From Povalibacter uvarum (GTDB taxonomy: Bacteria; Pseudomonadota; Gammaproteobacteria; Steroidobacterales; Steroidobacteraceae), in the NCBI RefSeq assembly GCF_014202975.1, contig NZ_JACHHZ010000008.1:1-64000 (forward strand): a stretch of 64,000 nucleotides of DNA. Reading direction: 5' to 3'. This document shows, one piece after another, positions 31,031-40,917 of the stretch (positions within the stretch are counted from its first letter, which is position 1; each line of letters opens with the position of its first letter). The translations under genes were made by a program, and so were the position numbers. The notes beneath the pieces are model-generated. The model did not search any database. It was not told the origin of the DNA and saw nothing but the letters and a program-made list of their open reading frames with translations.

Positions 31031-33340
31031 CTATTCGAACCGGAAGCCGAACGTCACACCCCATTCACGCGGGCGGCCCAGCGTGCCGTTGTCCATCTGA
31101 TCCGTCGGGATGTAGAAACCGTTGATGCGGTAGTACTCGTCCGTCAGGTTCGAACCGAACAACGCAACGTCCCACTTGCCGCCGGGTGCCGTGTACATCA
31201 GGCGCGCACCAAGCAGGCCATAGGCCGGGATGATCGACTTCTGGATATCCGCTGCCGTCTGGATCTCGTCCTGCCAGCCGTAGTCGGCGCGCAGCATCAG
31301 CCCGCCGCTGTTGGCCAGGTCCCACTGATACTGGGCGCCAACGCTGTAAGACGTATCCGGTGCATACGGGAACTTCTCGCCCAGCGGGATCGCGGTCGAA
31401 GTACCCAGATCCGTGTACTCGCTGTCGAGCCAGCCGAAGCCGTAGTTGATCGTGAAGTTGTCCGTCACGAGCCACATGCCCTCGACCTCGAGGCCCTTGA
31501 CCTCGGCTTCACCCGCGTTCGTCGTCGTCGGGAAGCGCGGGATGATCTCCTCGCTGACCTGGATGTCTTCGTACTGGCCGTAGAAGGCCGAGAGATTGAA
31601 GCGCAGGCGCCGGTCGAACAGGTCGGTGCGCAAGCCGAACTCGTAGTTCTTCAACGTTTCCGGGTTGTACGGAATCGCAAGACCGTTCACGTTGTTCACA
31701 CCGCCCTGGTTGAACCCTTCCGAGTAGGTGAGGTACGTCATGATGTCTGACGTCCACTGGTACTGCAGCGATACGCGCGGCGCCAGGTTGTCCCACTTGT
31801 CGGCGAGGTCCGTGCCCGGCCGCGGCGCGCCGCCATCGGTGGCGACGCTGAGTACCGGGGTACAGCACTCGACCGACACCGGCGTCTGCGGGTTGTACTG
31901 CGCGTTGTGAACTTTGTCTTCGTTGTACCGAGCGCCCGCGGTCAGCGACAGCTTGTCGGTGAAGTCGTAAGTCCATTCGGCGAAGACAGCCCAGCCTTCG
32001 GTGCTCGTGAAGGCGAGCTGATCGATCACGGGCGCGAAGAAGAACCGGCCGACGTATGCGGATGCCAGCGCGTTGCGGACCGGATCCACTTCCAGCTTGA
32101 GGTCGTTGGCCAGCCAGTTGATGCGGCGACCATAGCCCTTGTTGTCGTAGTAGTAGAAGCCGCTCGTGCCATGCAGGCGATCGCCGCCGTAGATGAACTG
32201 CAGTTCCGCGGTGCTCTCCTCCGGCTCGCTGTAGTTGGCACCATCGAAGATGTGATATGGCGTTCCGTCGAAGTCCGCATACGCCGTCGTCTCGATCTTG
32301 CGGTGGCTGCCGATGAACTTGGTCGACCAGGTATCGGTGAGATCGAAGTTGATCTCCGTCGAGAGACTCTTGACCGTGGTGTAGAGCTCCGGTCCGTTGT
32401 AGTCGCTGGCGGTCTTCATCTCGCCGCGTGCGCCGTACACATAGTCCTGGTTGATGGGCAGGCCAGCGTTCTCATACACGCACGGAAAGTTCGGTGCACC
32501 GCCCGGGAAGTTCGCCGGCGGATTCGGATCGCCCGGGCACACGGGATTCAGCGCCCAGACTGTCGATGGGTTGCCATTGGTCCGCTGCTGATCGTAGCCA
32601 GCGACGACGCGCCAGTTGAATCCATCGGTCGGCTGCCAGAGCACATCGAGGCGGCCGGTCGTATCGTCCTGGCTGCCAAAGCTCTGGTCGATGGTGGTGC
32701 TCGGAAGGAAGCCATCGCGCGAAAGCTTGGCGGCCGTGAGCTTGGTAAGGAGCGTCTCGCTGAGCGGGATGTCTACGTTCGCAGCGATGTCGAGGCGATC
32801 GTACGAACCCATGGTCGCCTTGACGCGCGCACCGAATGTGTCCTGCGGGCGCTGCGTCACGTACTGAACGGCGCCGCCGATGACGTTCTTGCCGAAGAGA
32901 GTGCCCTGCGGACCCCGCAGGACCTCGACGCGCTCCACTTCGACGATGTTCATGAGTGTGCCGGCCGACGAGCTGTTGACGATACCGTCAACGTAGATGC
33001 CGACGTTCGGAAGGCCGCGCATGCGGAAGCTGCCGCCCTGCCGGCCGAAGAAATTCGTGCTCGCGATGGTCACGTTCGGCACCATGCGGTTGAGTGATTC
33101 CGTATTGTCGATGCCGCGGACCTGGAGCTGCTCGGAGCTGAGCGCTGCGATCGACAGCGGCACTTCCTGCAGGCTTTCCTCACGCCGGCGGGCCGTCACC
33201 ATCACCTCTTCGAGCGGATTATCGAGTTGCGCGGTCTGATCGGCTGCCTGAGCCATCGCGTGCATCGGCACAAGCGTGGCAGCGGACGACAAAAGGGCCA
33301 TGCCGAAGCGGCTCATCGACTTCATCTTCCAATTTCTCAT
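31031..33340 (-). CDS. TonB-dependent outer-membrane receptor
   Basis: A 769-residue receptor. The signal peptide covers residues 1-31. The plug (about 40-160) has L-E-E-V-M-V-T-A-R-R-R-E-E-S-L-Q-E-V-P (TonB box region), V-E-R-V-E-V-L-R-G-P-Q-G-T-L-F-G-K-N and G-G-A-V. The barrel ends G-V-T-F-G-F-R-F-E with a terminal aromatic strand. There is no STN domain, so signalling to a sigma factor is less likely than for the receptor at 50697. It leads the GH3 operon, so a glycoside or phenolic glycoside is a reasonable cargo guess. Confidence 0.92.
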   Translation of the reverse strand: MRNWKMKSMSRFGMALLSSAATLVPMHAMAQAADQTAQLDNPLEEVMVTARRREESLQEVPLSIAALSSEQLQVRGIDNTESLNRMVPNVTIASTNFFGRQGGSFRMRGLPNVGIYVDGIVNSSSAGTLMNIVEVERVEVLRGPQGTLFGKNVIGGAVQYVTQRPQDTFGARVKATMGSYDRLDIAANVDIPLSETLLTKLTAAKLSRDGFLPSTTIDQSFGSQDDTTGRLDVLWQPTDGFNWRVVAGYDQQRTNGNPSTVWALNPVCPGDPNPPANFPGGAPNFPCVYENAGLPINQDYVYGARGEMKTASDYNGPELYTTVKSLSTEINFDLTDTWSTKFIGSHRKIETTAYADFDGTPYHIFDGANYSEPEESTAELQFIYGGDRLHGTSGFYYYDNKGYGRRINWLANDLKLEVDPVRNALASAYVGRFFFAPVIDQLAFTSTEGWAVFAEWTYDFTDKLSLTAGARYNEDKVHNAQYNPQTPVSVECCTPVLSVATDGGAPRPGTDLADKWDNLAPRVSLQYQWTSDIMTYLTYSEGFNQGGVNNVNGLAIPYNPETLKNYEFGLRTDLFDRRLRFNLSAFYGQYEDIQVSEEIIPRFPTTTNAGEAEVKGLEVEGMWLVTDNFTINYGFGWLDSEYTDLGTSTAIPLGEKFPYAPDTSYSVGAQYQWDLANSGGLMLRADYGWQDEIQTAADIQKSIIPAYGLLGARLMYTAPGGKWDVALFGSNLTDEYYRINGFYIPTDQMDNGTLGRPREWGVTFGFRFE

Positions 33341-33457
33341 GCGCTACGGTCCCCCGGGTTCCTGTGCCAGGAACGTCTGTGTTGGTTGCTCAACCGTGAC
33401 GCGAACTGTTAACGCACCGTTATCGCCTGCGTTATCGTAGTCGCGCCTCGAGCAGGT

Positions 33458-33477
33458 CGATCAACGCGTGTTGATCG
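33458..33477. promoter_or_regulatory. perfect dyad upstream of the receptor-GH3 operon
   Basis: CGATCAAC-GCGT-GTTGATCG, with 8-bp arms, lies about 118 bases upstream of the receptor start. A dyad of this form could be a repressor operator for the operon; no regulator is linked. Confidence 0.4.
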
Positions 33478-33564
33478 CGTGCTCTTGCTGACGAATACGT
33501 GCCAGGGCAGGCAATGACGACATTCTTTTCTACATTCGTGCGAACAGACGCAGAAACGAGAGAA

Positions 33565-33589
33565 GGCTGCGCACGGAGGGTGCGCAGCC
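33565..33589 (-). terminator. terminator of the MFS transporter gene
   Basis: GGCTGCGCAC-GGAGG-GTGCGCAGCC is a 10-bp perfect stem followed on the minus strand by TTCTCTCGTTTC, 24 bases beyond the transporter stop codon. Confidence 0.7.
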
Positions 33590-33613
33590 CTGAGAGTGAA
33601 ATCGCCGCGGCCG

Positions 33614-34849
33614 TCAGGCTGCCGGCGCTTCAGCGTTCAGCGCGGATACTTTTCGCGGCGCCGTTTCGACCAGGAAGATGCTGACGAAGAAGCCGGCAAC
33701 GAGGCCGATGAGCGCCATCGTGAGCACGTGCTGAATTCCATAGGTCTGGGCTATGTTGCCCGCGATGGCCGGTGCAATACCGCCGCCGAAGATCTCACCC
33801 GTGCCGATGATGATTCCCGCCGTCGAAGAGATCAGTCCGCGCGGTGCTGCTTCTGCGGCAATGGGACCGGTGATGAGCCCGAGCAGTCCGAAGCAGAAGA
33901 ACGTGCAGACAAAGAGCAGCGCAAACAGCAGAACGGGATTCGGTCCGACCTGCATGAATGCGTAGAGAAAGCCGGCGCCCAGCGCGAAGCCGATCAGTGA
34001 AATATTCTTCCGACCGACGAGGTCAGACGCGCCCGGTAGCACCACCTGACCCGCGAAGCCGCCGAAGCCGATCGCCGATGTGACGAAGCCCATCTGCACG
34101 GTCGTCAACTTCAGGTAGTCGACCAGGTAGTTCGGCGTCATTGCGCTCAGCACGAAAATTCCACTCATCGCGCACATGAGGGCGAGCATGCCGAGCTTCA
34201 CGTTGCGGTGATTCATCAAGTCCTTGAGCGGCGCGCGCTCGACCTTCGCGTTGGCGCCAACCGTGGCGGGCTCGCGAATCGTCTTCCACAGCAGGAATCC
34301 CAGGATCAGTCCGGGAATCGCCACGATCACGAACACCCAGCGCCAGTTGACGACCTGCAGCAGCTGCGTCGCGATGATCGGCCCAAGTGCAAGACCGAAC
34401 AACGGGAACGCACTTTGCTGGACACCGAGGTTGAATCCGCGGCGCGTCGGCAGGGACGCATCAGCGGTAGCCGCAAAGCTCGTCGGACAGAACGAGCCTT
34501 CCGTGATCCCCATCAATGCACGGATGACGAGGAGGCTCGCGATGCCGTGCGCGAAGCCGCTCAGACCGGAGAGGAGCGAGAACGCGAGAATCGCCGGCAC
34601 GAGGATCTTGCGGCGCCCGAGCCGGTCGGACAGCCCTCCCGCCACGATGGCGAACACACCCCAGGCGAGCCCGAGTGCACCGATCAGATTGCCCAGGGCC
34701 TGATAGTCGAGACCCAGGTCCTGCATCATCGAGGGAAACAGCGGCGCGATGATCCAGCGATCGAGCCCCACGAGGCCAAAGCCCAAGGTGAGCAGCGTGA
34801 CCGCCTTCCACTCGTAGTTCGTGTCCCACTGCGTCTGTGGTGCGCTCAT
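33614..34849 (-). CDS. MFS transporter
   Basis: A 411-residue inner-membrane transporter with twelve predicted helices. The loop 2-3 motif G-G-L-S-D-R-L-G-R-R-K (near residue 73) and a second D-L-V-G-R-K-N motif in the loop after helix 8 are standard for the family. It looks closest to the anion:cation symporter or aromatic-acid branches by overall pattern, but the cargo is not certain. It stands alone, between the receptor-GH3 operon and a DUF6152 gene, with its own terminator. Uptake of a phenolic or sugar acid is inference. Confidence 0.88.
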   Translation of the reverse strand: MSAPQTQWDTNYEWKAVTLLTLGFGLVGLDRWIIAPLFPSMMQDLGLDYQALGNLIGALGLAWGVFAIVAGGLSDRLGRRKILVPAILAFSLLSGLSGFAHGIASLLVIRALMGITEGSFCPTSFAATADASLPTRRGFNLGVQQSAFPLFGLALGPIIATQLLQVVNWRWVFVIVAIPGLILGFLLWKTIREPATVGANAKVERAPLKDLMNHRNVKLGMLALMCAMSGIFVLSAMTPNYLVDYLKLTTVQMGFVTSAIGFGGFAGQVVLPGASDLVGRKNISLIGFALGAGFLYAFMQVGPNPVLLFALLFVCTFFCFGLLGLITGPIAAEAAPRGLISSTAGIIIGTGEIFGGGIAPAIAGNIAQTYGIQHVLTMALIGLVAGFFVSIFLVETAPRKVSALNAEAPAA

Positions 34850-34935
34850 TCAATCCCCCGCAAGAAGTCCGAAGTTTGTTGTTCTGGACGTGTCCCGGTG
34901 GCACTTGACGTGCACACCAGTGTGCTCCGCAACGA

Positions 34936-35319
34936 TCAGTCGAATGTTCCGCCCCACTTCCAGCCATCGGAGGGACGTTCGATCGTGTTCAGACGGATGC
35001 GGCGATCAGATTCCTGGCGGCCCGGTGCGCCCGTGATGACGACCTCATCGCCCGGCTTGAGCGTGTCGCGCGAGGCCATGCCGGCGAGCGCGCCCGCAGC
35101 CGCCCATTCGACCGCCCAACGGACCTGCTGGCCCGTGGAGTCCGGCGCCAGCACGACAATCATCGAATGCGGATTGCGGAACATGAACTGCACGACCTTG
35201 CCTTTGATCGTGACGCTCTTGTCGATGTAGTAAGTGGCGGGAAACGAGTGGTGCGCGAAGACGGGCACGGCCATTGCCAAAAGAGTCGCGGCGGCAATGC
35301 GAGCGAGGGCTCGGGTCAT
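34936..35319 (-). CDS. DUF6152-like exported protein
   Basis: A 127-residue periplasmic protein. The signal peptide ends V-F-A and is followed by H-H-S-F, the DUF6152 signature. F-R-N-P-H-S-M-I-V-V-L-A-P and K-P-G-D-E-V-V-I-T-G-A-P follow, as in the protein at 26275. The start at 35319 is set by the signal peptide; the longer frame is rejected. It lies upstream of the MFS gene on the same strand, 86 bases away. Confidence 0.78.
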   Translation of the reverse strand: MTRALARIAAATLLAMAVPVFAHHSFPATYYIDKSVTIKGKVVQFMFRNPHSMIVVLAPDSTGQQVRWAVEWAAAGALAGMASRDTLKPGDEVVITGAPGRQESDRRIRLNTIERPSDGWKWGGTFD

Positions 35320-35564
35320 TGATATCTCCTGAACTGATGTCGGCATGCGCCGCAACGCAACACAGGGGCGACCTCGCCGGCGAGCCGACGACCGGCTGCG
35401 CCCCCCGCTGCATCCGGCTTCATGCCTCATAAACGCGGCACGGTCGGGCGTGTCGACATTTGTCCGCCAGATCGCCGCGGCCGGGTGTCTGAGACGACGT
35501 AGTCGGGACGTTTAAGGTTCTGCCGTATTGCCGGCGCCCATCCCGCCCACCCGTGGAGAAATCA

Positions 35565-36011
35565 ATGAAGCAACTGACCGTCGCTGCGTGCCTTGGCCTC
35601 GCATCCCTGTCCCTCGCCTGTGGTCCCACGGCGGCTGCGGACCTCGCGGCAAACAAGGAGCTCGTCCGCGCGTTCTTCGAAGCCGTGGAATCACGGGACT
35701 CCGCCAAGGTCGAAAAGATCGTGCGGGAGGACTACATCCAGCACGTTCCGACGATTCCGACGGGACGCAAGGCCATCCTCAACTACATCGACATGGTGAA
35801 GGCCCAGGGCAAGGGGAAGATGCCGACCATCGCGCGCATGATCGCCGAGGGCGATCTGGTCGCCGTGCACTTCCGCCGCGACAACCCGACCGGACCGGTG
35901 GCTGCCATCGAGATCTTCAGAATCCAGGACGGGCTGATCGCCGAACACTGGGCGGTCACAGAGCCGTTCCCGCCTGCATCCGCCATCCGCAACGACAACG
36001 GCATGCTCTGA
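35565..36011 (+). CDS. exported SnoaL-like (NTF2-fold) protein
   Basis: A 148-residue protein. The signal peptide covers about residues 1-25, with a Cys at the end of the hydrophobic core (S-L-A-C) that may make it a lipoprotein. The cone-shaped SnoaL/NTF2 domain shows N-K-E-L-V-R-A-F-F-E-A-V-E-S-R-D, then D-Y-I-Q-H-V-P-T and a C-terminal F-R-I-Q-D-G-L-I-A-E-H-W. Members include small polyketide cyclases and unknown enzymes. The ATG at 35565 with GGAG eight bases upstream is preferred over the GTG at 35553. It converges on the Dabb gene, 22 bases away. Confidence 0.82.
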   Translation: MKQLTVAACLGLASLSLACGPTAAADLAANKELVRAFFEAVESRDSAKVEKIVREDYIQHVPTIPTGRKAILNYIDMVKAQGKGKMPTIARMIAEGDLVAVHFRRDNPTGPVAAIEIFRIQDGLIAEHWAVTEPFPPASAIRNDNGML

Positions 36012-36033
36012 GAGGGCCGTTCCGTTCCCTGCC

Positions 36034-36336
36034 TCAGCCCACTTCGTAATCGACAACGCGCCGTTCCGTGCGGATCGGCGCGATCAGCCGCTTGAGCTGC
36101 TCGTGCAGCGGATGGGTCTCGTACGCCTGCAGCGCTGGCCAGTTGTCGAACTCCGAATAGAGAACCAGATCAGCGGCGTCGCTCACCGTCGACTCGTTGA
36201 AGCCGATCTCGACGCTCTTCAGGCCTTCGACGCCGTGACGAAGCGCATCGATCGAACGCCTGATGGCGCCGAGCCGTTCGGTGCGTTCTTCATCACCCGC
36301 AAACCTCAGTCGCCACATCACGAGGTGTTTGACCAT
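36034..36336 (-). CDS. Dabb (stress-responsive A/B barrel) protein
   Basis: A 100-residue cytosolic protein of the dimeric ferredoxin-like A/B barrel type: M-V-K-H-L-V-M-W-R-L at the start, G-L-K-S-V-E-I-G-F-N, A-A-D-L-V-L-Y-S-E-F, Y-E-T-H-P-L-H. Relatives bind small aromatic or polyketide molecules. It is the last gene of the hydroquinone operon, three bases after the CobT-like gene. It may handle a pathway intermediate; that is inference. Confidence 0.85.
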   Translation of the reverse strand: MVKHLVMWRLRFAGDEERTERLGAIRRSIDALRHGVEGLKSVEIGFNESTVSDAADLVLYSEFDNWPALQAYETHPLHEQLKRLIAPIRTERRVVDYEVG

Positions 36337-36339
36337 CTT

Positions 36340-38049
36340 CTACGCAGTCCTGCACGCGCGACGGTTGCGCGTCCGGCGCGCCATCGCAGTTGTTGACCTT
36401 CTACCCTTCGGATCGCGCGTGAGGAGTTCGACCAGTTTCCTGACCATTGCCTCGCCAAGCTCGACGGGCCCGCTGATAGTAAACGCACTGGAATACCAGG
36501 AACCGACATCGTGACCGATGCCGATGGCCAGCAACTCGACCGGGGACCGAGTCTGCACGTCCGCAATGACTCGTCTGAGGTCACGTTCCAGATATCCGGC
36601 ATCGTTTACCGCCAGTGTCGCTTCGTCGAGCGGCGCACCGTCGGAGATCACCATCAGAATGCGCCTCGGCTGCGGACGCTTCATGATTCGCGCATGCGCC
36701 CACCGGATAGCTTCACCATCGACGTTCTCCTTCAGCAGTCCCGGTTCGAGCATCGACGCGAGATGCCGACGCGTTCCGCGCCATGATCCCTCGGCAGGCT
36801 TGTAGATGACGTGGAGCAGCTCCGTCAGGCGTCCCGGATGCGCGGGACGATTCGCTGCGACCCATTGTTCGCGTGCACGTCCGCCTCGCCAGCGCCGTGT
36901 AGTGAACCCCAGGACTTCGGTGGCGATCCCGCAGCGCTCGAGTGTCGTCGCAAGCATCCACGCGCAGGTCGCGGCCATGGATATCGGCACGCCGCGCATC
37001 GATCCTGAGTTGTCGATGAGTAGCGTCAGCGCAGTCCCGGGAAACTGCGCCTCGCGCTCCTGTTTGAACGTCAAGGGCTGCGACGCATCGACGACAATGC
37101 GCGCCAGTCGTCCGCAGTCCAGCAGACCCTCTTCGCAATCGAACGTCCACGAACGCACCTGCCGCGAGAGCAGATGACGCTGCAAACGGGCAGCCCAGCG
37201 CGCGATGTTGGGCTGAACGGATTTCCGGAACGCGTCGAACTGCGCATTGAGGCGACGGCGAGTGCTGTCGTCACACAGGTCGCCAGCATCGAGCGTTGCG
37301 TCGTACTGTGTGGTAAAGATGCGATACGCGTTCCCGGTTTCATCGGCGGGGCCGCGTGCAGGCACGATGCGCCCTCGCGGCTCATCGCGAATCCTGCGCA
37401 GGATTCCCGCATGTGTCGCTTCCACTCCCTCCCGGGGCGACGTCTCCTTCATCTCGCCGCGAGGCAGACCGCGGTCGGGCTGCGCTGCTGATTGCGTAGC
37501 ATCGGGTGTCAGCGGCTTTGCCGGCACGCCGTTGGCCGCCAACTCCGCCGCCAGTCGCGCCGCCTCTTCGCCGAACGCGCGCTGATCGGCAATCAACGCG
37601 GCAAGCCGATCGAGCCGCACAGCAAAGTCGTCGGAAACGTTCTGCGCCGAAATCGCGGAGACAAGTCGCGCTCGCACCAGATTGATGACGTGATCCCCGC
37701 TGCCCTGCCCTTGCGCAGCGCCTCCCTGCACTGCCCGAAGATTCTCACGAACGCCCGCGAAGTCGCGGCATCCGAGCGCCTCGCAGCGACACTGCTCCAG
37801 CCTCGAGAAATGCTGTCGCGCTGCGCCCGACGGCGACTGTGACGCGAACAAAACAGGATCGGTGTAGCGCAGCCTGACCGCTGCAGCATCCACTCGGCCA
37901 CGCCATGCACACAACGCAGCGTCATCAGGATCTGACGGCATCGTCGCCAGCAGCGCTTCGACTCCTTTTGGATCCGCCTGCCGTGCCAACGCCTTGAGCG
38001 TCGCAAGCGACGCCCCGCGAAGATCTCGCGGATTGGGTGCGCCTGTCAT
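36340..38049 (-). CDS. CobT-like VWA-domain protein
   Basis: A 569-residue cytosolic protein resembling the CobT subunit of aerobic cobaltochelatase. The N-terminal helical half (residues 1-335) is poorly conserved but includes the [10 protein letters not shown] segment seen in CobT. The C-terminal von Willebrand A domain (about 336-560) has the metal-ion-dependent adhesion motif D-N-S-G-S (346-350) and a later V-I-S-D-G-A-P. CobT works with the AAA+ CobS and the chelatase CobN to insert cobalt; no CobN is present in this window. Here it lies in a hydroquinone operon, overlapping the CobS-like gene by ATGA, suggesting a metal-handling or enzyme-activating role for another target. Confidence 0.85.
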   Translation of the reverse strand: MTGAPNPRDLRGASLATLKALARQADPKGVEALLATMPSDPDDAALCAWRGRVDAAAVRLRYTDPVLFASQSPSGAARQHFSRLEQCRCEALGCRDFAGVRENLRAVQGGAAQGQGSGDHVINLVRARLVSAISAQNVSDDFAVRLDRLAALIADQRAFGEEAARLAAELAANGVPAKPLTPDATQSAAQPDRGLPRGEMKETSPREGVEATHAGILRRIRDEPRGRIVPARGPADETGNAYRIFTTQYDATLDAGDLCDDSTRRRLNAQFDAFRKSVQPNIARWAARLQRHLLSRQVRSWTFDCEEGLLDCGRLARIVVDASQPLTFKQEREAQFPGTALTLLIDNSGSMRGVPISMAATCAWMLATTLERCGIATEVLGFTTRRWRGGRAREQWVAANRPAHPGRLTELLHVIYKPAEGSWRGTRRHLASMLEPGLLKENVDGEAIRWAHARIMKRPQPRRILMVISDGAPLDEATLAVNDAGYLERDLRRVIADVQTRSPVELLAIGIGHDVGSWYSSAFTISGPVELGEAMVRKLVELLTRDPKGRRSTTAMARRTRNRRACRTA

Positions 38050-38987
38050 GCGCTGCCGAAACAGCGCTGGTAGAGCTCCATGATCGCGTCGTGCTCAGAA
38101 GGATCGCACTTGTTGAGGAAGCTCAGCACGAAAGCCTCGCGCACGTCGGTGAAGATCAGCGCGTTCTCCGCCCAGGTGATCACAGTCCGCGGCGACATGA
38201 CCGTGGAAACCTCGTCGGCGATGAACGCCTCACGAACGAGACCGGCCATCGCGACCATAGCTGCTGCAAGCCCAGGCCATTTCGCCTCGAGCGCGGGAAC
38301 GCGAGCAGTCACAACTGCCACTTCGTACTCGGGCTGCAGGTAGTTGAGGGCGGCGACGATGTGCCAGCGATCCATCTGCCCTTGGTTGATGGGTTGCGTG
38401 CCGTGATAGATGCCAGCGGGATCTCCCAGGCCGACGGTGTTGGTCGTGGCGAACAACCGGAATGCAGGGTGAGGCGTGAGCACGCGACTCTGGTCGAGCA
38501 GCGTCAGCGACCCTTCGACCTCGAGAATTCGCTGCAGCACGAACATCACATCCGGTCGCCCCGCATCGTACTCATCGAACAGCAGCGCGACGTTGCGCTG
38601 CAGTGCCCACGGCAGAATGCCTTCGCGAAACTCGGTGATCTGTTTCCCGTCACGCACGACGACCGCGTCCTTGCCGATCAGGTCGATGCGACTGATGTGA
38701 CTGTCGAGGTTGATGCGCACCAGCGGCCAGTTGAGCCGCGCCGCGACCTGCTCGATGTGCGATGACTTGCCCGTGCCGTGATATCCCTGCAGGAGCACAC
38801 GGCGGTTGTGAGCAAAGCCGGCGAGGATCGCAAGCGTCGTTGCCGGATCGAAGCGATAGGCAGGATCGCGACGCGGTACATGTTCGTCGACGGCGCTGAA
38901 TGCAGGCACACGCAGGTCGCTGTCGATACCGAACGCCTCGCGGACACTGATCTCGGTGTCCGGCAGCGATGACAATGCGTTATCCAT
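38046..38987 (-). CDS. CobS-like AAA+ ATPase
   Basis: A 313-residue cytosolic ATPase. Walker A is G-Y-H-G-T-G-K-S-S (68-76) and Walker B L-L-F-D-E-Y-D (135-141), with sensor-1 [11 protein letters not shown] after it. The N-terminal S-V-R-E-A-F-G-I-D and V-P-x-x-D-x-x-Y-R-F-D segments are CobS-specific. It belongs to the MoxR-like AAA+ clade that pairs with VWA proteins to remodel or metallate enzymes. The ATG at 38987 overlaps the Rieske gene by eight bases. It partners with the CobT-like protein (ATGA overlap). The target is proposed to be the dioxygenase of this operon. Confidence 0.88.
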   Translation of the reverse strand: MDNALSSLPDTEISVREAFGIDSDLRVPAFSAVDEHVPRRDPAYRFDPATTLAILAGFAHNRRVLLQGYHGTGKSSHIEQVAARLNWPLVRINLDSHISRIDLIGKDAVVVRDGKQITEFREGILPWALQRNVALLFDEYDAGRPDVMFVLQRILEVEGSLTLLDQSRVLTPHPAFRLFATTNTVGLGDPAGIYHGTQPINQGQMDRWHIVAALNYLQPEYEVAVVTARVPALEAKWPGLAAAMVAMAGLVREAFIADEVSTVMSPRTVITWAENALIFTDVREAFVLSFLNKCDPSEHDAIMELYQRCFGSA

Positions 38988-39351
38988 TTGCGGCCACCCT
39001 GACTTCGCCGTCAACGACTGTCACAGGAATTGCCTGGAGACTGCGGTCCTTCGCCGGGCCTTCGACGCAGAACCCGTCATGGAGGCGAAACAACGCGCAG
39101 TGATACGCACACATGATGTGACCATCGTTCGTCAGCAGGAATTCGCCCGGCGTTGAGTTGAGCGGCAGCGAGAAGTGCGGGCACTCATTGACATACGCTC
39201 GCACGCCGCCATCCGAATGCGTAAGCAGGATGCGCAGCGCTCCTCCACCCTCCCCGCGCAATACCTCCAGGCCGTTGCCGTTCGGTATGGCTTCCACGCG
39301 GCAAAGGCGTTCACCCGACTTCGGCGCGTGAGGATGCGATCGCCAGCTCAT
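38980..39351 (-). CDS. Rieske-type [2Fe-2S] ferredoxin
   Basis: A 123-residue cytosolic ferredoxin. The cluster motifs are C-P-H (Cys57, His59) and C-A-Y-H (Cys81, His84), giving the Rieske two-Cys/two-His ligation. There is no oxygenase catalytic domain. Extradiol dioxygenases are often rescued from oxidative inactivation by a small ferredoxin encoded beside them (XylT-type, which is plant-type rather than Rieske). Here the operon position suggests a similar reductive role for the hydroquinone dioxygenase. It starts 24 bases after the dehydrogenase stop. Confidence 0.85.
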   Translation of the reverse strand: MSWRSHPHAPKSGERLCRVEAIPNGNGLEVLRGEGGGALRILLTHSDGGVRAYVNECPHFSLPLNSTPGEFLLTNDGHIMCAYHCALFRLHDGFCVEGPAKDRSLQAIPVTVVDGEVRVAANG

Positions 39352-39375
39352 GAGCGGAGGCTTCCGCCCCTGGAG

Positions 39376-40845
39376 TCAGCGCGGGTAGTGCGGAGGAATC
39401 TGCGCATCCACGTTGATCCACACCGACTTGGCTTCGGTGTAATCGTGCATGGCTTCGAATCCCATCTCGCGCCCGTAGCCGGAACTGCCGACGCCGCCGA
39501 ACGGCGATCCGGGATTGACACGCTTGTACGAGTTCACCCAGACCATGCCGGCGCGAATGGCAGCCGCGACCCGATGGGCACGCTGCAGGTTCGTCGTCCA
39601 CAGGCCGCTGCCGAGTCCGTACTCAGTCGAGTTCGCAATCGCGATCGCCTCTGCTTCATCGCGGAAGGTCGTGACCGAGATGAAAGGCCCGAACACCTCT
39701 TCCTGACAGACGCGATCCTGCGGGCTTGCGCGGACGATCGTCGGTTCCACAAAGAATCCGTTGGCGAGCGCCGGGTTGTCGGGCCGCTTGCCGCCAGTGA
39801 GCACTTCCGCCCCCTGCTGCTTCGCGATCTCGCAGTACGACAGCACGCTCTGCTGCTGCTTCTGCGATGTCAGTGGCCCCATCTCGGTGGCAGGATCGAG
39901 CGGATCGCCGAGCCGGATGGATCGCGCGAGCTTGATGAAACCTTCGAGGAAGCGATCCGCGATCTCCTCCTGCAGCAACAGCCGCGAGCCGGCGATACAA
40001 GCCTGGCCCTGGTTGTGGAAGATCGCGAACGCGCTCCCATTGATCGCAGCCTGCAGGTTCGCGTCGGCGAAGACGATGTTCGCGCCTTTGCCGCCCAGTT
40101 CGAGCTGCACGCGCTTCAGATTGCCTGCGGATGCTTGCACGATCCTGCGACCGACTGCAGTCGATCCGGTGAAAGCAATCTTCTGGACCTGCGGATGTTC
40201 GGCGAGATGCTGACCGGCGGGGTTGCCATACCCGGGGACGATATTGACGACGCCGGGTGGGAATCCCACCTCCGCGATCAGCTCCGCGATCTTGAGCGAT
40301 GACAGCGGCGTGATCTCTGCGGGCTTCATCACCACCGTGTTGCCGGCTGCCAGTGCAGGGCCAAGCTTCCAGCTCGTGAACATGAGCGGGAAGTTCCACG
40401 GCACTACCTGGCCGACGACCCCGATGGGCTCGCGCAGCACGTAGTTGAGGAATCCGGCTTCGACGGGCACCACGCTGCCCTGAACCTTGTCGGCCATACC
40501 CGCGAAGTAGCGGAACGTCACGGCAGTGCGAGGGACATCCAGCGAGCGCGTGTCGCGAATCGGGTGACCGGTATCCTCGGCCTCGATCTTCCCCAGTTCC
40601 TCGGCACGGGCTTCAATTGCATCGGCGAGCTTGCCCAGCAGGCGCCCGCGCTGTGCCGCTGGCGTATCCCGCCATTTCGGAAACGCTGCACGAGCCGCAT
40701 CCACGGCGCGATCGATGTCGGGCGCCTTGGCCTCAGCGACCTTCGTGAGCACCGATCCGGTGTACGGATTGACGACATCCATCGTGGCGCCGTCGAGCGC
40801 GTCGACGAACTCTCCGCCGATGAACAGTTTGGTTTGTAGTGTCAT
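39376..40845 (-). CDS. aldehyde dehydrogenase, probable 4-hydroxymuconic semialdehyde dehydrogenase
   Basis: A 489-residue NAD(P)-dependent aldehyde dehydrogenase. The order is P-W-N-F-P-L (near 153), F-T-G-S-T-A-V-G-R-R (Rossmann loop), the general-base Glu in L-E-L-G-G-K-G and the catalytic Cys in N-Q-G-Q-A-C, then E-E-V-F-G-P-F. In hydroquinone pathways the ring-cleavage product 4-hydroxymuconic semialdehyde is oxidised to maleylacetate by an enzyme of this family, and this gene directly follows both dioxygenase subunits. The ATG at 40845 is preferred over a frame extension. Confidence 0.88.
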   Translation of the reverse strand: MTLQTKLFIGGEFVDALDGATMDVVNPYTGSVLTKVAEAKAPDIDRAVDAARAAFPKWRDTPAAQRGRLLGKLADAIEARAEELGKIEAEDTGHPIRDTRSLDVPRTAVTFRYFAGMADKVQGSVVPVEAGFLNYVLREPIGVVGQVVPWNFPLMFTSWKLGPALAAGNTVVMKPAEITPLSSLKIAELIAEVGFPPGVVNIVPGYGNPAGQHLAEHPQVQKIAFTGSTAVGRRIVQASAGNLKRVQLELGGKGANIVFADANLQAAINGSAFAIFHNQGQACIAGSRLLLQEEIADRFLEGFIKLARSIRLGDPLDPATEMGPLTSQKQQQSVLSYCEIAKQQGAEVLTGGKRPDNPALANGFFVEPTIVRASPQDRVCQEEVFGPFISVTTFRDEAEAIAIANSTEYGLGSGLWTTNLQRAHRVAAAIRAGMVWVNSYKRVNPGSPFGGVGSSGYGREMGFEAMHDYTEAKSVWINVDAQIPPHYPR

Positions 40846-40917
40846 TGCAGTCTCACAAGGCAATACGAGGCCGGGTGACGCGCGGTCACCAGCTCGCACC
40901 GGAATTTCCGGCGCCGG

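Noticed and set aside
29921-31750. A long plus-strand frame opposite the GH3 and receptor genes, and a similar one at 31907-33097.
   Set aside because: They are antisense shadows produced by high GC in codon position 3 of well-supported minus-strand genes; the translations are Arg/His/Val-rich with no domains.
36340-38987. Calling the CobS/CobT pair part of a cobalamin pathway.
   Set aside because: No cobN or other B12 genes are in the window and the genes are embedded in a ring-cleavage operon; an unlinked cobN cannot be excluded from here.
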